Below are positions 1 to 7,737 of a stretch of DNA of 36,634 bases, in pieces. The translations under genes and the position numbers were made by a program. Each line of letters starts with the position of its first letter. The first letter of the stretch is position 1. Below the pieces are notes generated by a model. The model was given only the letters and a program-made list of their open reading frames with translations, had not been told where the DNA came from and ran no database searches. This DNA is from Merdivivens faecigallinarum (GTDB lineage: Bacteria; Bacteroidota; Bacteroidia; Bacteroidales; UBA932), in assembly GCA_017695055.1 (NCBI GenBank), contig JADILY010000007.1, forward strand, positions 1 to 36,634, written 5' to 3'.

Positions 1-150
1 GAGACTTTCGAAAACAGGGAGCAGATAGAAATCTCCAAATATTACGAAAAACTTCCTAAGCCGACCCTCGTCGCTACACAGGAATTCATCGAAAACGACC
101 TCGTCGTGAGAAAGGCTGTCGAGCGCAACGAAGAATGCTCGGAAGAATAA
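1..150 (+). CDS. RNA polymerase omega/Rpb6-like subunit, C-terminal end (partial)
   Basis: An open frame enters from the left edge and stops with TAA at 148-150, giving 49 residues. The stretch ENREQIEISKYYEKLPKPTL, followed by a VATQEF-like end, resembles from memory the C-terminus of the small Bacteroidota omega (Rpb6 family) subunit, which binds beta-prime and aids assembly of core RNA polymerase. The N-terminal part lies outside the window, so the assignment rests on this tail only. Its last 16 bases overlap the start of recN in another frame, so the two are probably co-transcribed and translationally coupled. It could instead be another short conserved protein of the same neighbourhood. 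Confidence 0.55.
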   Translation, partial: ETFENREQIEISKYYEKLPKPTLVATQEFIENDLVVRKAVERNEECSEE

Positions 151-1805
151 ACATATCCAATTATATCCTTATCGAATCATTGGATCTCCGGCTTCCGGAA
201 GGTCTGGTGATTATGACGGGGGAGACAGGCGCCGGAAAATCCATACTTCTCGGCGCAATCTCTTTATTGCTCGGGGCCAAGGCCGATGTTTCGATGCTTG
301 GGGACAAGTCCCGGAACTGTGTGGTCGAGGCCGAATTTTCAGTCTCCCCGTCGCTTGAACTGCTCGATGCCTTTGAAGCTGCCGGAATGGATTTCGAAAG
401 CGAACTGATACTCCGCCGTGTGATTTCCCCGAACGGAAGGTCGAGGTCTTTCCTGAACGACGAACCGGTAAGCATGCAGTTCCTCGCATCGATTTCGTCT
501 TTTCTTGTGGACATACATTCCCAGCACCAGCAGCTTATGCTGGCCGATGAAAGGTTCAGGATGTCCGTCCTCGACGTTTTTGCGGACAACAAGGCGCTGC
601 TTTCCGAATTTTCCGATTCGTACTCCAAGCTTGCCGCTCTGGATTCGTCGATAAGTTCCCTTTCGGCCGAATTGGATAATGCGGCAAGGGACCGTGAGTA
701 CAGGCAGTTCCAGTTGGATGAACTTGTAAATGCGCGGCTGAGCCCTGGCGAGATGGAAGAACTGGAAGCCGAGCAGAAAGAACTTTCCCATGCAGGGGAA
801 ATCAGGGATGCGCTGGCTTCGGCCCTGTCCCGTTTTACATTCGGGGAATATTCCTTCGTCCAGGAATTGAAGGAAAGCATAAAGGACATATCCAGGGTTT
901 CCTCCGGATTTCCGCGCTTCTCCGTCATCGGCGAGCGGCTGGAATCCTGCCGAATAGAGTTGCAGGACATCGAAAGTGAGCTGGAAAAGGCCATTGATTC
1001 GATAGTCGTGTCTCCGGAACGTTTGGAACAGGTAGAGGAAAGGCTTTCGTTATTGTGGGGCCTTATGGGAAAACACGGTTGCCGGACTGTCGAAGCATTG
1101 ATAGAAAAGCGGGATTCGTTTGCGGAATCGCTGTCCGGCGATGAAACGGCGGCAGCAAGGCTGGAGGAGATGAAGAAGGAGCGCTCTGTCCTGGCTTCAA
1201 GGCTCGACGAACTTGCGGAACGGCTTCATGACCGCAGGGTGAAGGCGGCATCCGGACTGTCCTCCTCTTTACAGCAGTCGATACGTTCTCTGGAAATGCC
1301 TTATGCCGTTTTCAATATCAATGTGGAGTACTCCGGGGAAATCAGGCATAGCGGAAAGGATACTGTCCGTTTCATGTTCTCGTCGTCTCCGTCCGTTCCT
1401 GCCGTGGATGTTACGAAGGCTGCTTCCGGCGGCGAACTTTCGAGGATAATGCTTTGCGTAAAGTCTTTGCTCGCTTCGCACAAATCCATGGCAACCCTTA
1501 TTTTCGATGAAATAGATACCGGGGTCTCAGGCAGTACCGCCGACAGAATCGGGATGCTCCTCGGGGAGATGGGCAGGAACATGCAGATTGTCGCCATTAC
1601 CCACCTTCCGCAGGTTGCGGCGAGGGGGACCTACCATTTCTGTGTAAGGAAAAATACGGACGGACAGCACAGGGCGGTGACTACCGTAATCCCTCTTTCG
1701 GGGGAAGAACGCACGCTTGAAATCGCCCGTTTGCTCAGCGGCGCGAAAATAACCGATGCCGCAATGAAAAATGCGGAGGCGCTTCTGAATGAAGCCGGCA
1801 ATTAA
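135..1805 (+). CDS. recN: DNA repair protein RecN
   Basis: RecN is an SMC-like ATPase of the cytoplasm that acts at double-strand breaks during recombinational repair. The 556-residue protein has the family's usual length. A Walker A motif, GETGAGKS, lies at residues 29-36. A HSQHQQLML segment follows near residue 128, then a long glutamate- and lysine-rich coiled-coil middle. The C-terminal head carries the signature ASGGELSRIML, the Walker B-like TLIFDEIDTGVSG and AITHLPQVAA. The ATG at 135 is chosen because it puts the conserved IxNYxLIE start at the N-terminus; it lies inside the 3' end of the preceding gene. The stop codon overlaps the stop of the convergent gene. No promoter was seen directly upstream, so it probably belongs to the upstream operon. 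Confidence 0.96.
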   Translation: MLGRINISNYILIESLDLRLPEGLVIMTGETGAGKSILLGAISLLLGAKADVSMLGDKSRNCVVEAEFSVSPSLELLDAFEAAGMDFESELILRRVISPNGRSRSFLNDEPVSMQFLASISSFLVDIHSQHQQLMLADERFRMSVLDVFADNKALLSEFSDSYSKLAALDSSISSLSAELDNAARDREYRQFQLDELVNARLSPGEMEELEAEQKELSHAGEIRDALASALSRFTFGEYSFVQELKESIKDISRVSSGFPRFSVIGERLESCRIELQDIESELEKAIDSIVVSPERLEQVEERLSLLWGLMGKHGCRTVEALIEKRDSFAESLSGDETAAARLEEMKKERSVLASRLDELAERLHDRRVKAASGLSSSLQQSIRSLEMPYAVFNINVEYSGEIRHSGKDTVRFMFSSSPSVPAVDVTKAASGGELSRIMLCVKSLLASHKSMATLIFDEIDTGVSGSTADRIGMLLGEMGRNMQIVAITHLPQVAARGTYHFCVRKNTDGQHRAVTTVIPLSGEERTLEIARLLSGAKITDAAMKNAEALLNEAGN

Positions 1806-3517
1806 TCCTTTACTAAGATTATCTCGTAGTTTCCGCGGAAGATTATCCTTCTTGCGGCCATGTTCACGTATCCTCCGGTAAGTCCGCTGCCGTCGGTCAC
1901 CCTCTCGAACTTCATGTCCGACTGGATGAGCCTTGTTCTTGGAATCTGGTCCAAGCCAAGGTATTCGCCGGACTTTATCATGGATGCGGCTGTCGCGAAA
2001 AACATGAAGGTATCATATCCCTGGAATGCGAAAGGAGTAGGCTCGGTATTGAACAGGGCCCTGTATCCGCTGACGAATTTCATGGTTTCCGGCATGTCGT
2101 AATCCACATGGTATCCCATGGCAAGGTGCAGGTTGATGTTGTGGAAATGCTCCGCCTCTATCGTTTCGAAACTTTTTAGCTTGGACGTCCCGTAAGTGCG
2201 GATGTTGAACTTCCCTATGGTACACAGCGTATTGATGTTTCTGACGGCATCGTTTACGAAAGCCTCGTTCTCTGAAGCGATTACGATGTTGTTGGCCTTT
2301 TCGATGTCAAGGTACCTTGCTATGCTGGTTTCCACCCCTCTTCCCTGAAGGATGTTGTAGGAGAAACTTTCGAACCGTATCCCGGCTTCGGACAATGCGG
2401 TTTCGGCTTCGGAGCGTTCTTTCCCGGCCGTTCCCCCTACTTCCGAGAGTACGAGCACCACGTCGCCTCCCTCTTCCCTGATCCATCCGGCAATGCTTTC
2501 GAACTGTGCTTCCGTCGAAACAGGGGCCTGGACAAGGTTGGAATATCCTGCCGCCAGCGATTCCGCCTTATGGTCCAAAGGTGAAACGACACTGATGCCT
2601 TTGCCGAGGCAATAAGGCAGGATGCCTTCGATTTCCCTTGCATGTACCGGACCTATGACATAGTCGCAACCGTCGAGGATGCCGGAGTCGGCTATATCCT
2701 CGGCGCTGTTGTATTCCTGGGTGTCTATGACCGTTATTTTAAGATTGAAACCTTTTTCATTCAGCTCTTTGGCTGCCATAAGGGCGCCGCTGTAGAAATC
2801 CATGTAGTTCACATTGCCCCCGTTGCCTTCCATGGCGCAGTCCAGAGGAAGTATGAGGGAAATGGACACCGTCGCATCTTCGACGTATGGGCCGTCCGGC
2901 AAGGTGGAAAGGATTTCCTCTTCCTGCCCCGGCACGGGCGTTTCCGGACTTTCGCTGCCGATGCTTCCGGCGATTATGGCTTCAACCTGGGGAATGAATC
3001 CGGCCTCCGGGATTTTCAGTTTCTGCCTCTTCCTTACGTATATGCTTTCGAGCCCGTTGAACTCAATGAGCAGTTCTTCGCTTACCTTGTATTTTTTCGC
3101 TATGGATTGCAGGTTTTCATACCATTTTACCGTGTGCGTGTAGTAATCTATCCCGTCGAATCTGTCAGCCGGGGTTTTCACGGTTTCGGCCGGCGGAGTG
3201 GTAATCCGGACGGTATCCTGTACCTGTGCAGGCTTCTTTCCGGCAGGTATGAGGATGATGCTTCCGGCTTTCAGCTGTCCGTCCGGGCCTATGCCGGGGT
3301 TGGCTTTCAGTATGTCTTCCGTCTTTACGCCGTATGGCTTGCTTATCGAATACAACGTCTGCTTCTCTATTACCTTGTGCGAATAATATGTTTCACCCCC
3401 GATTCTTACCTTTTCCGTGGACACCGTGACCGGAGGGGCTTCATATACCTGCGCCTCGGCGGGTTCGAGCGAAAGCAGGAACAACGATAAAATAAATATA
3501 GGTATCAGCCGTTTCAT
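1802..3517 (-). CDS. Periplasmic protein with two LysM domains and a type 1 periplasmic-binding fold
   Basis: The 571-residue protein starts with a signal peptide (MKRLIPIFILSLFLLS, probable cleavage after AEA). Two LysM peptidoglycan-binding domains follow, near residues 44-92 (YYSHKVIEKQTLYSISK) and 124-172 (YYTHTVKWYENLQSIAKKY). From about residue 215 to the end there is a domain resembling the leucine-binding or LpoA-type periplasmic-binding fold (VSISLILPLDC, then NYMDFYSGALMAAKELNEKG). Similar fusions are known in Bacteroidales but have no established role. No ABC permease or ATPase gene is nearby, so a transport role is unlikely; peptidoglycan-linked sensing or regulation is an inference. 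The ATG at 3517 is preferred over a TTG at 3547, because the TTG would overlap the upstream gene and spoil the signal peptide. It starts 7 bases after the glycosyltransferase stop. Confidence 0.85.
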   Translation of the reverse strand: MKRLIPIFILSLFLLSLEPAEAQVYEAPPVTVSTEKVRIGGETYYSHKVIEKQTLYSISKPYGVKTEDILKANPGIGPDGQLKAGSIILIPAGKKPAQVQDTVRITTPPAETVKTPADRFDGIDYYTHTVKWYENLQSIAKKYKVSEELLIEFNGLESIYVRKRQKLKIPEAGFIPQVEAIIAGSIGSESPETPVPGQEEEILSTLPDGPYVEDATVSISLILPLDCAMEGNGGNVNYMDFYSGALMAAKELNEKGFNLKITVIDTQEYNSAEDIADSGILDGCDYVIGPVHAREIEGILPYCLGKGISVVSPLDHKAESLAAGYSNLVQAPVSTEAQFESIAGWIREEGGDVVLVLSEVGGTAGKERSEAETALSEAGIRFESFSYNILQGRGVETSIARYLDIEKANNIVIASENEAFVNDAVRNINTLCTIGKFNIRTYGTSKLKSFETIEAEHFHNINLHLAMGYHVDYDMPETMKFVSGYRALFNTEPTPFAFQGYDTFMFFATAASMIKSGEYLGLDQIPRTRLIQSDMKFERVTDGSGLTGGYVNMAARRIIFRGNYEIILVKD

Positions 3518-3524
3518 CTTTTGT

Positions 3525-4646
3525 CTAAAGGGTCTTGTAAAATTCAATGAGCCTGTCGCAGAATGTTCCCCAGGACAGTCTCTGCTTTTCTTTCAGAATA
3601 TTTTCTTTCATCGATTCCACGAGTTCCGGTTCGGAAAAATATCTTTTAGTCGCTTCGGATATCAGGGCCGGGTCAGGCCTTTCGACAACTATTCCGGTGC
3701 CCCTGTCGCCTATCGACTCTTTGAGGCCTCCCGTATCCGTGGTAATCATCGGAACGTCGAAATGGTAGGATATGGAACTTATCCCGCTCTGGGTCGCGCT
3801 TCTGTAAGGGAGGATGCAGACATCGGCGGCGGAAAAATACCTGTTCACCTCATCGTCCTTTATGTAATCCGGGAAAACATGGATGTTTTCTTTCCTGCCG
3901 GAGGCTTCTATCATTTTTTCGTATTTTTCAAAGCTCCCGTAAGGTTCCCCGGCGATTATGAGCTGGTAATCCCCTTCAAGTCGTCCGAATGCCTCGATCA
4001 GTATGTCGAGGCCCTTGTATTCGCGGATGAGCCCGAAAAACAGGATGTTTTTCATCCCGTGCCTGAGCCCGAGCATGTCCTCAGCCTCTTCGCGCGGCAG
4101 TTTTTCGCCGAAATGGCTGTAGAGAGGATGCGGGGTCGTCATGAAGCGGGCTTCGGGTTTGAGCGAGACGAGGTCCCTCCCGACTGCATCGCACAATGTT
4201 ACGTATCCGGTGCAGCCGTTAAGAAAATATTTTGTAAGAGGCGTGTCGAAAAAATGCCTCTCGTGGGGGATGACGTTGTCGAGGATGGCTATTACCTTGC
4301 AGTCCTTTTTCAGTTTTCTTGCGACATAGCCCAACGACGGGCCGAAGAATGACATCCAGTAGCGGATAATCACGAGGTCCGGTCCCCATTCCCTTATCTT
4401 CCTTGCCGTGACGGAATATGTCAGCGGATTGATTGTGTCGAGCTCCCTGATTGACTCAATCCTTTCGGCATTGTCGTCTTCGGACACATATTGGGTCTTG
4501 CCCGGAAACAATAGTTCCGGATATTGCCTTTTGAAGTTGAACGCCTTGACATCATGAACCTTTCCCAATTCCTTGAAGATGCAAGCATTGAATTGGGAAA
4601 TCCCGCCGCGGTACGGGTAAAAGCACGAGAGTATCGCTATTTTCAC
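3525..4646 (-). CDS. Glycosyltransferase family 4 (GT-B fold)
   Basis: This 373-residue protein is a predicted cytoplasmic glycosyltransferase that moves a sugar from a nucleotide-sugar donor to an unknown acceptor, probably an envelope glycan. The N-terminal half has the GT-B acceptor-side opening (MKIAILSCFYPYRGGISQFN). The C-terminal half has the donor-binding region: NILFFGLIREYKGLDILIEA near residues 200-220, then DYIKDDEVNRYFSAADVCIL and a region SATQSGISSISYHFDVPMIT ending in DTGG. The usual E-x7-E pair of GT4 enzymes is not evident in that loop, where serines and glutamine replace the first acidic residue. It starts one base after the stop of the OmpH-like gene and sits 7 bases before the LysM gene, so the three form one operon. 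The sugar and acceptor cannot be told from sequence. Confidence 0.88.
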   Translation of the reverse strand: MKIAILSCFYPYRGGISQFNACIFKELGKVHDVKAFNFKRQYPELLFPGKTQYVSEDDNAERIESIRELDTINPLTYSVTARKIREWGPDLVIIRYWMSFFGPSLGYVARKLKKDCKVIAILDNVIPHERHFFDTPLTKYFLNGCTGYVTLCDAVGRDLVSLKPEARFMTTPHPLYSHFGEKLPREEAEDMLGLRHGMKNILFFGLIREYKGLDILIEAFGRLEGDYQLIIAGEPYGSFEKYEKMIEASGRKENIHVFPDYIKDDEVNRYFSAADVCILPYRSATQSGISSISYHFDVPMITTDTGGLKESIGDRGTGIVVERPDPALISEATKRYFSEPELVESMKENILKEKQRLSWGTFCDRLIEFYKTL

Positions 4647-4647
4647 T

Positions 4648-5256
4648 TTATTTTTTAGTGTTGGTATATTCCTCGTTCAGGCCGGCGATGATTTCATCGG
4701 TGATGTCGAGGGCCGCATCTCCGAGTATGATCGTATTAGTAGCTTCGGCCGTGGTGAATATCAGGGAATAGCCCTTGTGCTGGTTGTATCTTGCGACATA
4801 ATTCCTTATGTCTTCCATTATGGTATTGTTCATGACGATTTCCTCGTCCTGAAGTTCCTGCTGTTTCTGTCCGACATAGAGGTTGAGTTCCTGTTCCTTC
4901 TCCATCAGTTCCTGCTGGCGGGCTTCGGCTACCGAACGGGTCATGAGCCCTTTGTTGACCTTGTTCTGGAAAGTGGTCACTTCGTTTTCGAACTGTTGAC
5001 CCCTTCTTGTGATATCGTTCTGGATTCCTTGGGCCTTTGTTTCCAAAGCCGACCTCATGTCGTTGTATCTGTCGTATTCAGTGACGACCCTGTCGATTTG
5101 CATGTAAACCATGCTGCCGCTTACCGCATGTGTGACCGTACTGTCACCGGAAAGTTGGTTTTCGTGGTTGCCGGTAGCTGATTTAGGCATAAGGACGGCC
5201 ATAATGATTACGGCGATAATTGATAAAATACTGAGAATTAAGGAAATCTGTTTCAT
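4648..5256 (-). CDS. Membrane-anchored OmpH/Skp-like coiled-coil protein
   Basis: The 202-residue protein belongs to the OmpH/Skp family of periplasmic chaperones for outer-membrane proteins. Residues 5-24 are a strongly hydrophobic segment (LILSILSIIAVIIMAVLM) without a clear signal-peptidase site, so the protein is probably tethered to the inner membrane rather than free as classical Skp. After a short linker comes the family opening SMVYMQIDRVVTEYDRY and a long charged coiled coil (roughly residues 75-145) rich in glutamine and glutamate. The end has the family fold VARYNQHKGYSLIF. It leads an operon with the glycosyltransferase and LysM genes, and a promoter-like box lies 31 bases upstream. 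A second, signal-peptide-bearing OmpH gene lies next to bamA at 10335. Confidence 0.85.
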   Translation of the reverse strand: MKQISLILSILSIIAVIIMAVLMPKSATGNHENQLSGDSTVTHAVSGSMVYMQIDRVVTEYDRYNDMRSALETKAQGIQNDITRRGQQFENEVTTFQNKVNKGLMTRSVAEARQQELMEKEQELNLYVGQKQQELQDEEIVMNNTIMEDIRNYVARYNQHKGYSLIFTTAEATNTIILGDAALDITDEIIAGLNEEYTNTKK

Positions 5257-5287
5257 TTTTATGTTTTTGTGTTTTAATTACGCTCTG

Positions 5288-5295
5288 CAAATATA
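5288..5295 (-). promoter_or_regulatory. Promoter -7 box for the OmpH-like/GT4/LysM operon
   Basis: The minus strand reads TATATTTG followed by CAGAGCG, an exact match to the Bacteroidota -7 consensus TAnnTTTG, with its 3' end 31 bases before the start codon at 5256. No TTTG lies 19 bases upstream, so only half of the promoter is recognisable. It suggests the envelope operon can be transcribed independently of pdxJ. Confidence 0.5.
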
Positions 5296-5335
5296 ATTGT
5301 TTTTTTTCATAGCTGGCCGCTCGTCTGCCGTCCGG

Positions 5336-6052
5336 TCATCGGCACAATGCCCCGAGGTATGCGGCGATGGTCTTTTCCAATCCCATGTAAAGTGCGTCGC
5401 ATATTATGGCATGTCCTATGGAAACCTCGTCGAGGTAAGGTATTTTTCCGGTGAAAAAGCCGAGGTTGGACAGGTTGAGGTCGTGTCCTGCATTGAGGCC
5501 GAGACCGCACTCCCTGGCCGTTTCGGCAGCTATTACATATTCGGCTATTGCCTTTTCCCTGTCCTTTCCGTACCCCGAGGCATAGGCTTCGGTATAAAGT
5601 TCGACACGGTCGCAGCCGCATGCGGCCGCACCCCTTACCATTTCCGGTTCAGGGTTCACGAATATGGAGCTTCTGATGCCGTTTCTGTGCAGTTCGAGGC
5701 AAATCTCGCTGAGGAATGCCCTGTTTTTCACCGTATCCCATCCCGCATTGGAAGTCAGGACGTTTTCGGCGTCCGGAACCAGCGTGACCTGTGCCGGCCT
5801 TGTCTTCAGGACCAGATTCATGAATTTTTCAATCGGGTTCCCTTCAATGTTCAGTTCTACCGATATCACCGATTTTATCGCAGGTACGTCGGCGTAGCGT
5901 ATATGCCTTTCGTCCGGCCTCGGATGTACCGTTATCCCTTCGGCCCCGAACTTTTCGCAGTCGGCCGCCGCCTTGGCTACGTCCGGCATGTTCCCCCCTC
6001 TCGAATTGCGAAGAGTGGCGATTTTGTTGATATTGACACTTAATTTTACCAT
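5336..6052 (-). CDS. pdxJ: Pyridoxine 5'-phosphate synthase
   Basis: PdxJ condenses 1-deoxyxylulose 5-phosphate with 3-amino-2-oxopropyl phosphate to make pyridoxine 5'-phosphate, the last ring-forming step of the DXP-dependent vitamin B6 pathway. The 238-residue cytoplasmic TIM barrel has the family length. It shows the opening KLSVNINKIATLRNSRGG, the catalytic-histidine motif TVHPRPDERHI with His43, VELNIEG with Glu66, and NAGHDLNLSNL with the late conserved histidine. Its substrate comes from Dxs, whose gene is also in this window at 25395. It is divergent from nadK across 90 bases. The ATG at 6052 is the only start that keeps the conserved N-terminus. Confidence 0.96.
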   Translation of the reverse strand: MVKLSVNINKIATLRNSRGGNMPDVAKAAADCEKFGAEGITVHPRPDERHIRYADVPAIKSVISVELNIEGNPIEKFMNLVLKTRPAQVTLVPDAENVLTSNAGWDTVKNRAFLSEICLELHRNGIRSSIFVNPEPEMVRGAAACGCDRVELYTEAYASGYGKDREKAIAEYVIAAETARECGLGLNAGHDLNLSNLGFFTGKIPYLDEVSIGHAIICDALYMGLEKTIAAYLGALCR

Positions 6053-6059
6053 AACGGTA

Positions 6060-6067
6060 CAAAATTA
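6060..6067 (-). promoter_or_regulatory. Possible -7 box for pdxJ
   Basis: The minus strand reads TAATTTTG, matching TAnnTTTG, ending only 7 bases before the pdxJ ATG. No -33 element is seen at the expected spacing. If used, the mRNA would be nearly leaderless. Confidence 0.35.
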
Positions 6068-6101
6068 TATATTTTTCTTTTTCTTATTGGTCCGAAAATA
6101 C

Positions 6102-6109
6102 TATTTTTG
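6102..6109 (+). promoter_or_regulatory. Possible -7 box for nadK
   Basis: TATTTTTG matches TAnnTTTG, 33 bases before the nadK start. The four bases at the expected -33 position (6079-6082) are TTTT, a near match to TTTG. The surrounding DNA is very A/T-rich, so a chance match is possible. Confidence 0.4.
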
Positions 6110-6142
6110 AAGTTTTAATTATTTATTTAAGGTGTTTTTCGG

Positions 6143-6958
6143 ATGAAAGCGGCTTTGTTTGCGAGGGATTCTTCGGCTACGGTGCTGAAGGCGGTGGAAG
6201 GACTGGCTTCTTCGATATTGCGGGCCGGCATAGGTTACGCCGGTTTTTTTACTGACAGGGACGGTCTTCCGGATGCGGACATCATACTGAGCCTCGGAGG
6301 GGACGGTACCCTGCTGTCCCTGCTTCCGATTATCAGGGATTCGGCCGTTCCGGTCCTCGGTGTCAATTACGGACGGCTCGGTTTTCTGTCATCGTCCGCT
6401 CCCGAAGAAGTGGTGCAGGCGCTTGCGGCGGGCCGTTATGCGATAGAGAAAAGGACCCTTGTCCGGGTTTCGGATGCTTCCGGCACTGTCGGGGGCGTGT
6501 ATCCCTATGCGCTTAACGAAGTGGCGATACACAGGACGGGGGCTGCCATGCTGGGTGTCGAGGTCTCCGTGGACGGGGTATCCCTGCCTACATACTGGGC
6601 TGACGGCATTCTCGTGGCGACGAGTTCCGGTTCTACGGCCTATTCGCTCAGTGTCGGGGGGCCGATAGCCTTTCCCGGGTCCAAGGTCCTGATTGTTTCG
6701 CCGATAGCCCCGCACAACCTGAATGTGAGGCCGATAGTCCTTCCCGATACGTCCGACATAAGGATAAGGTTGCACCCGCGCGATCCGGAAGTCTCCCTGT
6801 CGTTGGACAACAGGCAGCTGATAGTGGGCAGTTCCGTGAATCTGGAGGTTTCGGCGGCCCCGTTCACCTTCAATATAGTGCGCATACCGGGAGGTGAGTT
6901 CATAAAGGCCCTTACAGGAAAATTGTTCTGGGGATATGACATAAGGAACAACTCTTAA
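6143..6958 (+). CDS. nadK: NAD kinase
   Basis: NAD kinase phosphorylates NAD to NADP in the cytoplasm. The 271-residue protein carries the diagnostic GGDGT motif at residues 52-56 (LSLGGDGTLL). It then has VPVLGVNYGRLGFLSS, the NE motif in ALNEVAIHR, and the glycine-rich WADGILVATSSGSTAYSLSVGGPI region that shapes the NAD site. It is slightly shorter than many homologues because the N-terminal segment before the GGDGT motif is short. The gene leads a plus-strand run with uppS 7 bases downstream and bamA after that. A pdxJ/nadK divergent pair upstream of uppS-bamA is, as I recall, common in Bacteroidales. Confidence 0.96.
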   Translation: MKAALFARDSSATVLKAVEGLASSILRAGIGYAGFFTDRDGLPDADIILSLGGDGTLLSLLPIIRDSAVPVLGVNYGRLGFLSSSAPEEVVQALAAGRYAIEKRTLVRVSDASGTVGGVYPYALNEVAIHRTGAAMLGVEVSVDGVSLPTYWADGILVATSSGSTAYSLSVGGPIAFPGSKVLIVSPIAPHNLNVRPIVLPDTSDIRIRLHPRDPEVSLSLDNRQLIVGSSVNLEVSAAPFTFNIVRIPGGEFIKALTGKLFWGYDIRNNS

Positions 6959-6965
6959 AAATAAA

Positions 6966-7700
6966 ATGGATATGGAAGGAAAGAAGACGATAAAAAATAT
7001 ACCGGTCCATGTGTCCATAATCATGGACGGGAACGGAAGATGGGCGAAGGAAAGGGGAATGGAGCGTATCTACGGGCATCAGCACGGGGCCGAGAGCGTG
7101 AGGGAGTGCTGCAAACTCGCCCTGGAATACGGAGTCCGTTATCTTAGCCTTTTTGCATTTTCCGAGGAAAACTGGGGGCGCCCGAAGGAAGAGGTGGATG
7201 CACTGATGGACCTGATGCTGAGCTCTCTGGTCAATGAAAGAAAACTGTTCCTGGAAAATGACATACGTTTCCGCGTGGTAGGGGAGAAGAAGGGAATATC
7301 CGCGGAAATTCTCGGGCGCATAGACGATTTGGAGCGGGAGACGGCGGCCTTCGACAGGCTTACGCTTGTGATTTTTTTCAATTACAGCGGCAAATGGGAT
7401 ATAATGCAAGCTGCTGAAAAATACGCCCTCGAAAGGGCTTCTTGCCCCGGAGGAGGGCCTGCTGACGTTCCGGACAGGGAGATGTTCGCCGGTTTTCTCG
7501 CGACTTCCGGCATCCCGGATCCGGACTTGCTGATAAGGACTTCCGGTGAAAAAAGGCTGAGCAATTTCATGCTTTGGCAATGTGCATATACGGAGTTTTA
7601 TTTTACTGATGTTTTCTGGCCTGATTTTAGAGAGAAGGAATGGGCCTCTGCTTTGGAATCCTATTCCGATCGCGAGAGGCGTTATGGCAAAATCAAATAA
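6966..7700 (+). CDS. uppS: Isoprenyl transferase (undecaprenyl diphosphate synthase)
   Basis: UppS adds isopentenyl units to farnesyl diphosphate in cis configuration to make the C55 lipid carrier for peptidoglycan and surface glycans. The 244-residue protein has the catalytic-aspartate motif IIMDGNGRWAKERG (Asp21) and the histidine-containing YGHQHGAESVRECC. It has SLFAFSEENWGRP for substrate binding, and the C-terminal signature LLIRTSGEKRLSNFMLWQ with the EFYF tail. The start at 6966 is followed by another in-frame ATG at 6972; either is possible. It lies between nadK and bamA, and its final bases run into the bamA promoter region. Confidence 0.96.
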   Translation: MDMEGKKTIKNIPVHVSIIMDGNGRWAKERGMERIYGHQHGAESVRECCKLALEYGVRYLSLFAFSEENWGRPKEEVDALMDLMLSSLVNERKLFLENDIRFRVVGEKKGISAEILGRIDDLERETAAFDRLTLVIFFNYSGKWDIMQAAEKYALERASCPGGGPADVPDREMFAGFLATSGIPDPDLLIRTSGEKRLSNFMLWQCAYTEFYFTDVFWPDFREKEWASALESYSDRERRYGKIK

Positions 7701-7705
7701 TTGCG

Positions 7706-7713
7706 TATATTTG
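7706..7713 (+). promoter_or_regulatory. Promoter -7 box for bamA
   Basis: TATATTTG followed by CGCG matches the Bacteroidota -7 box. It lies 6 bases after the uppS stop and 24 bases before the bamA ATG. The four bases 19 nt further up (7683-7686) are TATG, a partial match to TTTG. It would let bamA-ompH be expressed apart from nadK-uppS. Confidence 0.5.
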
Positions 7714-7737
7714 CGCGTTAAAGTCAAAACTGTTAGT

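Noticed and set aside
161..994. 277-codon minus-strand open frame
   Set aside because: It is antisense to recN, serine-rich in the manner of reverse-frame artefacts, with no motif.
2642..3490. 282-codon plus-strand open frame
   Set aside because: It lies wholly opposite the LysM protein gene, lacks recognisable domains, and reads like a reverse-frame shadow.
3518..3547. N-terminal extension of the LysM protein from a TTG
   Set aside because: It overlaps the glycosyltransferase stop and puts charged residues before the signal peptide.
6912..7727. 271-codon minus-strand open frame across uppS
   Set aside because: It mirrors uppS and the bamA leader; uppS has all family signatures.
7582..7737. 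N-terminal extension of bamA from a GTG
   Set aside because: It would overlap uppS by 119 bases and hide the signal peptide that begins at 7738.
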